Source: Euclidia mi (lineage: Eukaryota; Arthropoda; Insecta; Lepidoptera; Erebidae). Taken from it: a stretch of 64,000 nt of DNA. The notes beneath the pieces were generated by a model. It saw only the letters and a list, made by a program, of their open reading frames with translations, was not told the DNA's origin and did no database searches. The stretch covers positions 92,297,034 to 92,361,033 of the forward strand of contig OX123186.2 in NCBI GenBank assembly GCA_944739405.2. The letters are read 5' to 3'. Positions 1 through 11,476 of the stretch are shown here, in pieces (the first letter of the stretch is position 1; each line of letters opens with the position of its first letter). Position numbers and translations under genes: made by a program.

Positions 1-90
1 CCATGGAATATCGCTATCGGTTAGACAAGTAAGCGGACCCCAGATTGAAACTGGGATAACGCTAAGAGGAAGACGACTGAAAGTAAAAAA
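1..90 (+). repeat. 3' end of an RTE-like LINE copy
   Basis: This stretch matches, with an internal deletion, the terminal part of the complete copy at 7106-7404. Both have CCATGGAATATCGCTATC near the start of the shared block, then GTAAGCGGACCC and GGGATAACGCTA. A related copy lies on the minus strand at 52558-52676. The left end is cut by the window. The LINE assignment is taken from the 7.1-kb copy. Confidence 0.6.
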
Positions 91-144
91 TCACAATGTT
101 ACACTGACCACTCACAGGTATTAACAAATTTTGTACATTTTCAG

Positions 145-365
145 ATCTGAACCCTGTATTCGCACTATCTCAAAGAGGCAATCCTGTCATAATGATCGGC
201 CAGTATCGTTTCAATCGTGTCACCAAATACGGCAGCAGAACTAGATGGGTGTGCGTCAAAGCCAAGGCTGGTTGCAGAGCATCTCTTCACACTATGGACA
301 ATGCCATCGTTCGTGTATGGGGTTTCCACGACCCTCAGGCGCACACCAGTGCTAATAGAGTTTGA
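145..365 (+). CDS. mod(mdg4): FLYWCH terminal exon 1 (zone 0), mod(mdg4)-like
   Basis: This is an alternative last exon that would give a BTB protein a DNA- or protein-binding zinc finger in the nucleus. The acceptor is the AG at 143-144 after a T-rich tract. Two bases (AT) complete the split codon and 72 residues follow. The FLYWCH core is visible: SQRGNPVIMIG at residues 8-18, YRFN 20-23, W34, Cys36 and Cys43 (C-x6-C). The C-terminus is unusual. The last His pair is H61-DPQA-H66 (H-x4-H) rather than H-x-H, and the stop follows six residues later. A poly(A) signal AATAAA lies at 403-408. The closest copy is the next exon, at 2125. Family and exon role are well supported. The locus name is inferred. 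Confidence 0.88.
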
Positions 366-2124
366 AGCAGTGCAGCTAAAATTGGACATGTCTCGTTTCT
401 GCAATAAATATGCAATAATATTGTAGAATAGGGAATAACATGTTTGTAGACGTAAAGATTCCACATATCCTGCTACATACATTCCAGTTCTGCATTATTG
501 TTCTCTCGATTTCATTGATTGATCAATTTTAAAGTTTTATTATTTGTATTGATCAAGAGTATAATAAGTATTATTTATGTCGTGATTTTATAGTATCTTT
601 ACTTTGCACCATAGGAACGGATACATCATTTATTTTTCACAACAAATATAAATGAAGAAATATCACATGTATTGAAAATATTGTATTTTTGTAAATCCTT
701 AGGATATTTATTTTTTAACACTTTTGTTTTAGTAATATTATAAATATGTGCATATTTTAGTGTATTGGGTTATATATTTATTTTCATTTATCAACTTCGA
801 GACATGACTTATTTCTGCATTCCCAAAGTGGAAAATCGAAAGCGATCAATTTAAAAAAAAATATGACAAAAGGGTGCTTTCTCCACAAATGTTGCTTGTT
901 GCAAGAGTTAACATAGAGGCTTGAATTTTTTGGTGGAAGAAATAATTAATAATGAGTAAAAGATATTAATATAATAAGCAGTATTTTATTAAGTTTTTGG
1001 AGTGGGTTTTAGAATAAGTATTAAATTGTAGTTTTAAGAATGAAGTTGTATTGCATCGACTAACTTTAAGCCTTATCTAGAGAACATTTGTTGCGCAATA
1101 TGATAATTATGTATATTATGCTGGTGATATACGCAATATGATATATTTCTGTCACTTTATTCGCAAAACAGCTAATCTTTTGTAGCAGACCCCTGTTACG
1201 TGTATTTTTATGTGCATAACAGTTCATAAGTTTGCCATGGAAGGGTGTAATTATTGTTGACAACATTAGTCTAGCCATATGTGGACTAATTAAAGTTTGC
1301 AAGACAAGCTGACTTTGAATCGTAGTCAAACATTTACAAGTATTTGGTTTGGCAAGTAGGTCTCTAGAGAACCTATACCGAATTAATGACTCTGCGTAGC
1401 CCGCTTTTGGAATTGAACCTAGTGACCGCGTGCATAATGTAGACAAAGAGATATAATTGCCGAATACCGTATTATTCGTGTCCGATGGCCAAATGACATA
1501 TTCTTGTTGAGTGACATAATTTTCCTGAAGAGTGTTCGAGGTTACATCATAAAATAGAGCTCTTGCACTCAGGTTATTAACGTAAATATTACTTAGGTTT
1601 TGATGGTGGATAAAATAACGAATATTATTGAAATTCAGTATTTAATCGTAAGTTAGTCCCGACCATTTGTCCTTCGTTGCGTGAGACAAACATACGCTAC
1701 GAACGTTTTATTTATTTTATATTCAATATATTATTACAAATATCATTTTTACTCATAAATTGGACTGTAGTTTTATTAGAATTTTATTTATTTCATTTTT
1801 ATTACGACCAATAAAAGCTTGTTTTAGCAGGATATTTTTATTTGTTTTTATTTTATGTTGTCCGTGAGATTGTTTAGTGTAAATGATGCGTACTAGCCAG
1901 CTTCTTACTGAGAGTGAACTTATGACCCCACACTCGAGGTATACACACAGGGGGGCAAGCTGAAGTGATAATAATTAAATAAGTAGGCATATACCGATCA
2001 ACCGATCAGTAATTCTCCGGTTATGTAATTATGTATATATATTATAAATGTAATTTAAAAAGGAGTACTCTGTAACAGAAAAAGTTTTCGAAACGATCAG
2101 ATATTAAGGTAGATGTTTTTTCAG
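366..2124. other. Spacer between FLYWCH exons 1 and 2
   Basis: No coding sequence is supported here. From about 860 to 1640 the DNA resembles the matching spacer after exon 2 (about 2950-3770). Shared blocks include GGTGCTTT near 875, the CGACTAACTT-AAGCCTTAT block near 1055-1078, and a run near 1570-1630 containing TTGCACTCAGGTTATTAACG and GGTGGATAAAATA. The spacer therefore belongs to a duplicated unit. Confidence 0.7.
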
Positions 2125-2345
2125 ATCTGAAACCTGTGTTTGCTCGATCTCAGAGAGGCAATCCCGTCATAATGATCGGCCAGTATCGCTTCAACCGCGT
2201 CAACAAATATGGCAGCAGTATTAGATGGGTCTGCGTTAAGGCTAAGGCTGGCTGCAAAGCTTCACTCTACACGATGGACAATGCAATTGTTAGAGTATGG
2301 GGCTCCCACAACCCTCAAGCACACACTAGTCGTAATAGGTTTTGA
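2125..2345 (+). CDS. mod(mdg4): FLYWCH terminal exon 2 (zone 0), mod(mdg4)-like
   Basis: This is the sister copy of the exon at 145, with the same length (72 residues after the split codon) and the same acceptor context (TTTTTTCAG then AT). SQRGNPVIMIG, YRFNRV, W34, Cys36 and Cys43 are all kept. The odd end is kept as well: H61-NPQA-H66. Differences from copy 1 are mostly silent or conservative, for example Arg to Lys and Thr to Asn, which argues for purifying selection on both copies. A candidate poly(A) signal (AATAAA) lies at 2567-2572, about 220 bases downstream. Alternatively this could be a recent duplicate still sharing function with exon 1. Confidence 0.88.
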
Positions 2346-4536
2346 AATAATCTTTGAATCATGTAAGACAATATACAAAAGTTTTTTATTATAATTAAAA
2401 CATCGTCCATCATGGTTGCATCCAAAACTTATCGTCTAGGAGTGCTGGCTGGTTAGTTCAGATTTGACAGAAGAGTAGCTTAAAATGTAATTAATGCAAA
2501 GAAATCAGTGCTTAAAATTATTTCAACATTTATTATTTTGAAAACAATTCTCATAATAATAAAAAAAATAAACGCAAACTGAGAGATTCACTATACAATT
2601 ATATCTGTACAAATTATATCATGTATAATTTGAAAATCAAACAGTCGGTCTGGCCGGCAACCTGGTCAAAGAATTACCGCAATAAAAAAAACACATAGGA
2701 ACAATCGGTGAATACTCTAATATATGTATATTATGTACAAAAATTCGTCAGTTGATGCACGAACATTATCAAGGCTAAACTAATATGTAGGTATATCAAA
2801 TTAATTGAATATGGATATTATCTAACCAATTGAAAGTTTTATCAAATTTAAATTAATTTAAACCTTAGGTTACAACATTGAAAGCATAAATATAATATAT
2901 AATAATATAATAAGCTTATTTCTTAAGAGGAAATATTTCGAACAAAAGGTGCTTTTCTCACATACCTATGTCGAATGTTGTAAGAATTTTTATTAGGGCT
3001 TTTATTTGCCTGTGAAGGATTAATTTGATGAGTGAAAGATATTAGAATAATTGTTTGAAATTATTGGATATGGATACAACAAGAAGTTTTAAGAGAAAAT
3101 TGCCGAATCAACTAACTTCAAGCCTTATTCCTCACTCTCTTTCCAAGATTTTGTATATGCTATTTTATATTAACCAATATTTCGCATATCATTATCATCG
3201 TTCCTAGCGCTATCTCGCTGCATCACGCCCAAGACTTTCGTCTTGGAGTCCAGAGTCCAGGTTCTTAGTCACACCTCGAATGACAGAGTTATTAGCATTG
3301 CCATAGAGCGATTACCATTGCATCTCTACGACGAAATTTTGCATATCATAGTAGCATAATCCCAACGCAGCTTATAGATTATTTTTGGCCACGTGCGAAA
3401 ATAATCTATAAGCTAAGTATGCGGTATCTTAAATTCTTATACGTTTACGGAGGAAGAGCTGTCTTTGTCGCTCAGCTTAGCAAGGCGTTCTTAATAAAAT
3501 TGAAGTTTAGTGTATGCACTTATGGCGTCTAATTCTGTTCGTTTTATTTTTGCTGACATATTTTCTGATGTGGTCAGGGACTCGCAAACATAATCTAAAT
3601 AAAAAAGTTCGGGGAATTTTATTGTATTCATATCTTGTGTGTCTCATAACAAAGTTGCGTGGCAAATGTTCCCTGGAGTCATCAAGACTTGATCTTAACA
3701 TAAAACTCTCGCACTCAAGTTACTAACGTAAATATAACTTAGGTATGGTGGTGGATAAAATAGCGGAACTTTTATTCAGTATTTATTCATAAGTAATGTT
3801 GATCTTTAATATTTCACTACTTAATATAAATAGATTACATGTGCATAATTTATGATTTTTTTAAAAGTTGTTTTATTTCTTCCCTTGAAATACATTGGCC
3901 CAGTAATGGTGCGTATCATGCTGACTTTGGTGCTGTATGCAACTGAGTCTGATAACCTATTTAACGATCGATCCTGAAGAAATTGTCTACATTCTGGCTA
4001 CATTATCAGGACAATTAAATGTCGTAATTTATGTCCTATCGGCAACTTACAAACAAATGCTTTTTTATGTCAAAGGGTGTATTAACATAACATATTTTTA
4101 ACATTTCAAGGAAATAATAAAGTTTCCCTACAATAATACAGTGCTGATAAAGCTGATTCAAAACTAGACTTAGTTTAAACTGCTAATACGTTGTACTTTA
4201 TGGATAACTAGAAAAGTGGGTAAATGAATAAAACATATTCATTCAAATAAGAACCAATATGACATACAATAATAATAATACTATGCAATAAGTGAAGCTT
4301 TCATACAATTTTCTCTGTGTTAGGTACATCTAGACCTGTCAGCTAAAGGTGAACATTGTAAATACCTGCACCGAAAATGACAGCAATACTCAAATGTTTG
4401 TTCGGTAAATTACAAGAAATTTATATTACGGTTATGAATATCTGTTTTCCTGACTGTTTAGGTCGTGTGAATACCGAAAGGGACAGTTTTCTTGTGTTGC
4501 TGTTTGCGTAAGTATTATGTCTTTTTTATCTTTCAG
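2346..4536. other. Spacer after exon 2, with a perfect 17-bp hairpin
   Basis: No gene is supported. The part from about 2930 to 3770 is the diverged duplicate of the spacer after exon 1. A perfect inverted repeat has arms at 3369-3385 and 3398-3414 (AGCTTATAGATTATTTT and its complement) around a 12-base loop. Short overlapping open frames at 3507-3726 exist on both strands and show no protein signature. Confidence 0.6.
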
Positions 4537-4727
4537 TCCTTAAGTTACATACCAGCAGAGGTACGATGACGCTGATGGTTGACCGCTATAAATTTACCAA
4601 AGGAGTCTCAAAAGGCTGCAGGACTAGATGGCAATGTACCACCAAGTCTAGAACCAAATGCAAATCTACGCTCACAACTATGGGCGACACTATTCTTAGA
4701 CAATATTTGGAACACAATCATGACTGA
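4537..4727 (+). CDS. mod(mdg4): FLYWCH terminal exon 3 (zone A)
   Basis: The acceptor is CTTTCAG ending at 4536. Two bases (TC) finish the split codon and 62 residues follow. The reading frame fixed by that phase is open to TGA at 4725. TSRGTMTLMVDRYKF opens the finger at residues 5-19. W31, Cys33 and Cys41 (C-x7-C) and H59-N-H61 complete it. Asp15 replaces the Gly usual just before the RYKF motif. AATAAA lies at 4858-4863. It is the first member of the RWQC group, whose members have seven rather than six residues between the cysteines. No start codon is needed, because translation begins in the shared 5' exons. Confidence 0.87.
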
Positions 4728-5415
4728 TATTATAAACAAGTCTGTTATTTTTATAATGACTGTGATTTAACCTCAATTTATTGGGTTGGAGATCTTTTTA
4801 TCCGAAAGTTTTTATCGATTTACTGTTAAGCGACGTGTTATTATATTAAATGTTTGTAATAAAGTTTTGTTAGTGGCATATAATTTATTTTTTATATTGA
4901 CTATTTTATCTGGTGACTGACTCGCGAAGAGGTTTACATGTTACATCGTCAAGGTAAAAGTCTAGGTAAATCGATATTACGTCTTGTCGAAGTAGAAAGG
5001 GCGACAATTACAAGCGTTTGGGCTTGACATGGTAGCAGACTGTACATTGATAAAGCCCGTTTCTTCCATTTAATTTATAAACTCGTAGACTTTTATTACG
5101 AGTATATACCTACATTGCAACATTATCTCAAGTTTGAAATTGTCATTACTCTAAATGTTTGCAAGTTTTGTTCGATTTCGAGCCAGCAGCAGAATTTAAG
5201 CAGTTTGCCAAAAATGTGTATTACTTTTTACAACAGTTTTACGCGTAAGTATAGCATGAATCTCATGAAATTAATTTACCATACAAGACATACTTACAAG
5301 TACAAGCTCTATCCTAATTATTTATAGCATTAACATAAAAAACATGAAGGTTCATTCTAAGATTGCCTTAGCCGTGAAAGCTGGTGTAATGTAACATTTC
5401 TCTTTCAAGTTGCAG

Positions 5416-5606
5416 TTAGTAGGTATATCACCAACAGAGGCACTCCCATGTTGGTGGCCGGAGGGTTTCGCTTCTACAAGGAGAAGGTGTTCGGCAACAA
5501 GATCAGGTGGCAATGTTCGGGAAGAAAAAGGTTCAAATGTAAAGCATTCATCACTAGGACGGAGAATACTGTTGTCAAGACTAACTTTGGACATAACCAT
5601 CTATAA
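5416..5606 (+). CDS. mod(mdg4): FLYWCH terminal exon 4 (zone A)
   Basis: The acceptor is CAAGTTGCAG ending at 5415, with an unusually weak pyrimidine tract just upstream (TTTCTCTTTCAAG a little further out). After TT, 62 residues run to TAA. The core TNRGTPMLVAGGFRFYKEK occupies residues 5-23. W31-Q-C33, Cys41 and H59-N-H61-L follow. A poly(A) signal AATAAA lies at 5819-5824. The YKEK block links it to exons 5 and 6. A different frame across the same DNA is also open in both directions and is taken as chance. Confidence 0.87.
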
Positions 5607-7088
5607 TCATCATTATATATGTAAATTAAATCACTATTTCTGACTGGCAAATTGGAGTGATGTATTATTTTATTATGTAGGCATTCGTTTAGCAAGGATT
5701 TTTATATTCCCCCCTAAAGAGGTGAAATAGACATTGAATGTTTCGTCAAATGATGCCGTTAAAAATGCGCCGATTTGGAAGCTGGTGCAATGAAAATTCG
5801 GGAAACAGATAGTTTGTAAATAAAAGTGAGACAGAAGAATGTAGTTCAGATTAGGTACAAGCCATTTTGAAGCCGCGCGTCAGTTTACACGTTTGAAATG
5901 CACAAATTGATCCAAATGATCGGGACAGACAGAGGTCTCCTCAAAGATAAGTTGTTTCCAAATTGTATCGTCTGTTTGAATTTGTCTGATTTTTGAGTGA
6001 ATACATATTTAGTGTAAGCCAAGGCTGCTTATGCGTGCTAGGTAATTTTTGCTACATCTAGGGCATTGATCTGTATAGTTGTTATGTTACCTCAATGATC
6101 TAGGGCGTGTAAATTGGTCTGCGGTTTTATTTGCTTCAAACTCCGAGGTTCTATATTGACTGTATTCGGGTTAAATAAATTGAATTTGTGAAAATGTATC
6201 TACATATTTTAAGATGTATCATCTTTTGACTATGACAAGTGATGCGTGTTGGAAGTGGAATCACGGTGACTAATCATGTCGTAATGTCCATTATAGAATA
6301 ATTAATCGAATTCTGCGTTAGGAATGTACTCTTTTTTTATTTAATGTAAAATAAAATAGTACAATAGCAATGAGTCACGATTAGGCAGCTCATAAGGGAA
6401 ACTTTTGGAAGTTAGGCGCAAGACTATCATGTGCAGTAAAGTAAATATCTAATGAGTCGATTCTAGCGTCTGCGTCTATACAAATGAGATGAGAATGATT
6501 GAGTATGAAAATTCTAACTTGAGCAGCCTACGCTGCAAATATTATACGACTCACAGTAAGATAATCTTTAAAAGGGTGACCTCACCCATCTGTTTAATGA
6601 TTGACATGCTAGATACAAATTCTTTTCAGTGCCTGTTTGACGAAGCATAACTAATTCCATGAAGCATAACGAATATCTAAAAAGCATAGCAGGTAAATAG
6701 TTTGGTATGTAAGGATTTGTGACCACATTAAGGAAATTAATGTTGAATTTATTTTTTAAATTTAGTAAATATGTTATTTGGTTATTTATTTGTATATTCT
6801 ATAGATATGTATTTTTTGGCAATCTTAAAAGTATTGACTGCCATGTTGTCAAAAGATTTAGAATATTGGTTTTATATATTTTATATTTCGGAAATGATGT
6901 CGATGATTTCTGGAAACGCGATGATATTTATTGCAGCCATGCCCACTATCGTGACGCTGAAATAATTATGTTTATGTAGTTGAGAATTATTTTCAATTCA
7001 TTATAACTGCCCGCTTATGGCAATTTTATTCTGTAACTGTTGCCAGAAAAATTGCAAGCTCAACTCAACTGCAAAATTACGTTTTCAT
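5607..7088. other. Exon-free AT-rich spacer
   Basis: I see no exon, RNA gene or clear repeat here. Two overlapping open frames at 6719-6979 give hydrophobic, low-complexity peptides without a recognisable domain. They have no splice context like that of the array. Confidence 0.5.
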
Positions 7089-7421
7089 ATTCGATTGGTG
7101 TGGGTGACTTTTCGAAGTTATGTGCGTATTAAATTGTTAATTACCGCTTGCCCCGTGCCTTGGAGAGCACGTTAAGCCGTCGGTCCCGGTTGTCATGAAG
7201 ATCTTTGACAGTCGTTATAGGGCGTCAGTACCTTCTAAATAAACTGACACTAGTCTAAACCATGGAATATCGCTATCCTTTCGGGTTCCGGAGGTGAGAC
7301 AGGCAGTCGCTCCGTGGAAAAGCTAATATTCAGCCAAATCCGGTTAGACTAGTAAGCGGACCCTACTACTAGGTTTAAACTGGGATAACGCTAGGAGGAT
7401 GATGATTCGATTGGTGTGGGT
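7089..7421 (+). mobile_element. 5'-truncated RTE-like LINE with 17-bp target-site duplication
   Basis: The element (7106-7404) is flanked by perfect direct repeats ATTCGATTGGTGTGGGT at 7089-7105 and 7405-7421. Its 3' end is GGAGGATGATG, the short GAT-type tail typical of RTE-like LINEs rather than poly(A). About 300 bp remain, all non-coding 3' region. Fragments of the same family are at 1-90 and, inverted, at 52558-52676. The perfect duplication points to a fairly recent insertion. Confidence 0.75.
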
Positions 7422-8080
7422 CCGGGTTCAAACAATGAAAATCTTCAGTTAGTTTTAATGCTCTGTAGATGTTAATAATATATAAGCTTTTCTTTTTTCT
7501 GGTGTTCGGATATGTTAAATAATGATTTTAACTCAAAATAATGATTTTATAATAATTATAAATGTTAAGCAAATTTTAAATTAAATTCGTGTCATTCTCG
7601 TGTTAATGTTAGATAGATTTTTGAATAATTATGTTGATAAAATTTTATTAACTGGTCTACGGAGTAGGTAGTATGTAGGTAATGTATACTTTTGATATAA
7701 AAATATTCTCTTTTGGTAGTTGTATCACCCTTAGTATTTGTAAGGTTATAATTTTATTAATTATTGCAACAAAAGTAAAAAAGGTTTTAATAAAAGAGTG
7801 TTTCATTTCCCTTATTTAATGAACGTAGGTAATGCCTAGTTATTATTTCTAAATCACTTCATGTGAATGCAATAATAGCAAAGGATTTCGTTTCGAAAGG
7901 AACGTTTGTAGATACCTTTATCTTCAAGACATACATTTATGTCTTCTTTAAATTATTTTTCTGCTTAGCATTTGCTCCGTCTGTTATATTGACCAAAAAC
8001 TATATTAAAATACCTCTTTATATACTATATATTAGATCACCTTTATGTTCTTCAAAATAATAAACGTATTTATCTTTCAG

Positions 8081-8268
8081 TGAGAATGATCTGGACCAGT
8101 AGAGGCAACACTATGTTAATGTTCGGTGGGATTAGGTTTTACAAGGAGAAGTCTAGTGGTGCACGTACAAGATGGCAGTGCGCCGCAAGACGACAGTACA
8201 AGTGCAAAGCCTTTCTTACCACCATCGAGAACTGCGTTATTAAGAGTAACTTACAACATAATCATTAG
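8081..8268 (+). CDS. mod(mdg4): FLYWCH terminal exon 5 (zone A)
   Basis: TTTATCTTTCAG ends at 8080. TG completes the split codon and 61 residues follow to TAG. TSRGNTMLMFGGIRFYKEK is at residues 5-23. W31-Q-C33, Cys41 (C-x7-C) and H59-N-H61 are present, with the stop directly after the last His. Very basic residues lie between the cysteines (AARRQYK). The nearest AATAAA is at 8577-8582, beyond an inverted RTE tail that has landed in the probable 3' UTR. It is most like exons 4 and 6. Confidence 0.88.
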
Positions 8269-8323
8269 TAGGTAAAGAGTAGTAAGAAGAGCTGGAAAAT
8301 GTATCTTGATGACGACTAGTGAA

Positions 8324-8430
8324 ATCATCATCATCATCAGCCTGCAAGAGTCCACTGCTGGACATAGGCCTCTCCAATGGCACGCCACTGGGCCCGATTT
8401 TCGGCTCGTCGTATCCAGCCGCTGCCAGGC
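8324..8430 (-). repeat. Inverted RTE-like LINE tail
   Basis: CATCATCATCATCAGCC is followed by the block with CCACTGCTGGACATAGGCC. This is the reverse complement of the common lepidopteran LINE tail ending GGCTGATGATGATG. Plus-orientation relatives lie near 14836, 36790, 49020 and 59550. It sits in the probable 3' UTR of exon 5. Confidence 0.65.
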
Positions 8431-10037
8431 AGTTAAAATAGTGAAAATAGAAGATGACCAGAATTCAACGCTTCAACTTACTTCTATACAAAGTTATATT
8501 TTTAGTACCTATAGCGCAAACCTCACAGAGGGTAACTTTACTAATTATTATAAACAATTTTTGCACTGGCTAGGCAATAAATAAACAGCTGTTTCAGACA
8601 TTTTGCAGAGGTCAAATGCCAATTTTGTATGGAATGTAACTTTTCTCTATTTCAGCAATGTACCAGGCCAAAATTGTTCGTAATAACAAATTCAGATTCT
8701 AAGAGGTTTGTACTATACTAAAAATAACGTTGATTATGTCTACGGTATTGATTCAGATGGTTTTGAAATTTCAAATCATTTATAACAGTACCTAATTATT
8801 TAAAAAGGGATAAATCTTCAAGCAAAAGAAACTGTTAAATATGTGTCAAAACAATGAATGGATGAATTTATTGAAATGTGATAGTGGATATGGAAAAGAG
8901 TGATTTTCTGTGCTGAATTTAAAGAAAGTATTATATACATAGTCTCTTTCATACTAATTATGCTTTGTATAGGTGAGCCAATTATTAAAATATTTAATCG
9001 TATGTACCGTAAACCGTATTTAATATAGGTAATTAACACAATTTTTGTAAGTACCAGTCGTTTACAGTACCTACCTACCGAGCGATATTAATATACTACG
9101 TATTAATTTATTTCTTATTTATATCATGAATTTTGTAAGCATATAATGTTGTGTCATACACAGAGTACCTAAATAATTAAATATACATTAATGTGTGTAC
9201 TACTCGTTTTAAAACTGTTAGATATCTACATCTTCTAACACGGCCAAGTCTCTCTTGAGATAGTAATGAACGATGTAGCAGCAGGAATTATTAGACGTGG
9301 TTTTGTTGAACTGAATGTTACTACATTAAATATTGGGTTAACCTATTGCAATTTAGTAGTTAGGATAAGAACAATAAATAATTGCAAGATGGCGACGAAG
9401 GGGACATACAGTAGCCCCGGTACATCCTGTAAAACCATTCACGGAGTTCGCTTCAACAGACTCAATCATGGTATCGCTATATAACGATTTTGTTGCAAAA
9501 TTGGTTACTTGAAGGTAAACAGGTATTTTAGCCTCTTTGGTCAAAGGAACTGAGGGGACTGACTGGGTTTAGTATCGACTATTGACATTTTGTATGTTCT
9601 GTGAAAAACTTTGCTACGACCGAGGCAGCGTTCTAGTTAGTAGCCATTTGCCGAATAAGTTGTATTTTCCTTATGGCTTTTATGTCTGTTGAACATGGGG
9701 TGAAGAGTAATGATTTATGCCTGTAACATTTTTCATTGACATGTAATACACATCTCAAACTAAATTATGATTTTTATTTTACTTAGAATATTACTTGTCC
9801 TGACCGACGAGTACTACAGCAAAGGCATAACGATTGAAGCTGGAAGCATGAAATTTTGATAGTGCGTTTAAAGGAAGGATTTTTAAAGAAGTCCAAAGAG
9901 AGTAAAATATCGGTTGAAACTTTATTGAAAACATCTGACTTTGTAGCTTTGTCAATGTAGCCAAAAGCTGGTAAATAAAAAAAACGCTAGTGTAAGAAAT
10001 ATAGTTTCCTCAAGTAGTGTCTGTTTTATTTCCTCAG
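8431..10037. other. Spacer before exon 6
   Basis: No exon with the array's acceptor phase is seen. A frame at 9266-9484 ends with GVRFNRLNHG after a serine-rich stretch, which faintly recalls the RFNR motif. It has no W-x-C, second Cys or H-x-H, so I do not call it an exon. Confidence 0.5.
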
Positions 10038-10231
10038 TATCGCAGATCAGAACAAGCAGAGACACACTGATGTTACTCATTGGAGGGTACCGGTTCTCCA
10101 AGGAAAAGATAGTGGGCTACAAAACTAGATGGCAGTGTTCAGTCAGATCTAGGACCAAGTGTAGAGCGTTTCTGACCACCATGGAAGACCATATAATCAA
10201 AAGTTGTTTAGAACATAACCATAATCCATAA
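10038..10231 (+). CDS. mod(mdg4): FLYWCH terminal exon 6 (zone A)
   Basis: The acceptor is TTATTTCCTCAG ending at 10037. TA plus 63 residues follow, to TAA at 10229. There is no ATG-started frame here, so a start-based gene finder would miss this exon. The splice phase gives SQIRTSRDTLMLLIGGYRFSKEK at residues 1-23, W31-Q-C33, Cys41 and H59-N-H61-N-P. Asp8 replaces the Gly of the usual RG. An extra Cys56 lies five residues before the HNHNP tail. All zinc ligands are present, so I regard it as intact. Confidence 0.88.
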
Positions 10232-10442
10232 AATCTTAATCTGTAATTCTGTCCATAAAGAGCGAAAGACCATTCAACCATTTACTCACGGACTAAACAT
10301 GAATGTTCGAACGCTGCTTGATCATCGATGATGTAGTTATGTGATCGTAGGCGGTTTGTAGGTTGAAAGCATCAGATATTGCGATAAATCTGAGTGGGTG
10401 ACGCTGTTGTTGTGAAAATCCAAAGGCGCACATGAATCTGCG

Positions 10443-10705
10443 AGAAAGGCTTATAATATTACATACATACATACATACATAGACTCACGCCTGTTTCCCC
10501 GAAGGGGTAGACAGGCATATTAAACGCCCACTTTTCGCCAGTGTTTTGATCCCACGTAATAGGTGGCGAGCCTATTGCCGCTTATCGGGATATTTTGTTT
10601 GCCAGAGCCTCGTCCGTTGATCGGCAGGTGCACCACTTGCAGGTGAGGTTGGCTTGGGACCCTAAGTTCTTGGTGGGAACCCTATGCACCCCGTAATAAT
10701 ATTAC
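10443..10705 (-). repeat. tRNA-related SINE, inverted, with CATA tail
   Basis: A (CATA)n run starts the block, then ACTCACGCCTGTTTCCCCGAA, CCCACTTTTCGCC, CCCACGTAATAGGTGGCGAG and a segment with CGTCCGTTGATCGGCAGGTG. The reverse complement of the whole block recurs at 60686-60938, where a target-site duplication is visible. Confidence 0.75.
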
Positions 10706-10814
10706 ACGCAAAAAAATTCGTTAAGATTTCTTTTGCTGTACGTACCTACATATCGTTGTGTTATTAAAGCTTGCTGTAAAAATTTCTTATCAGGTATGGT
10801 TAGACCGTATTTAT

Positions 10815-11010
10815 AGTCTTATGCCTGTACACCCACATTTCGCCATGAATTTTTAGGTCCCACGTAATAGGGGGCGAGCCTATCGCCGTTACCGGGCACA
10901 GCACCAGACTCCGGGCTGCTACTGAGTATTTGGAAAAACCCAGTAACACTTTTGCCCTACCCGGGATCAGCAGTCGCATACGCTATCCACTGGACCACGG
11001 AGGCAGTAAA
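10815..11010 (-). repeat. Second inverted SINE copy of the same superfamily
   Basis: CACCCACATTTCGCCATGAA, CCCACGTAATAGGGGGCGAG, CCGGGCACAGCACCAGACTC and a tRNA-like promoter remnant (CCCGGGATCAGC...CACGGAGGCAGT) are seen. It is close to the copies at 49945 and 52680, and lies tandem to the previous SINE. The pair fills the spacer between exons 6 and 7. Confidence 0.65.
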
Positions 11011-11476
11011 GATGATTAGATGTAAGTAAAGAAATAAATAATGCCTTTGCATGGCTAAGCCACAAAACCGAATTTATTGTTAGTAATTAAGTATTTTGGA
11101 TCAATCATCATTTATTTTGATGATGATTGAAGAAATTTGAAACAGGCGTTGTTATTTTTATAAGTGCGAAATCTTATGAGTTAGCAGATATCAATATGAT
11201 AAATATGAGGACCAAGAACATGTTTTTTTTATATTATTAATATAGTACTAATAGTTACGCATAACGAGAACAGAAAATACATTAATTTTAAGATAGAAGT
11301 AAGTAATTATGTTCGTTTTATTTTTAATATTGTATTTTCCAATACATTACCTATAGCATTTATTTTTAAAATATACTTGTTCAACGAAAATTGATTTATT
11401 TTATTTTGTCTGTCCTTTTTGTGTAATTTTTTGTCGTGTGTATCTTTTTTAATAGATAGTTTATTTATTTTTTCAG

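Noticed and set aside
165..482. Minus-strand open frame over exon 1
   Set aside because: It is the complement of a conserved plus-strand exon. The codon pattern and the splice signals support the plus strand only.
1066..1446. 126-codon minus-strand frame
   Set aside because: No domain, no splice context, AT-rich spacer that is duplicated elsewhere with the frame broken.
9266..9484. Frame ending GVRFNRLNHG as a possible FLYWCH exon
   Set aside because: Only a weak match to the RFN motif. No W-x-C, second Cys, H-x-H or acceptor in the array phase.
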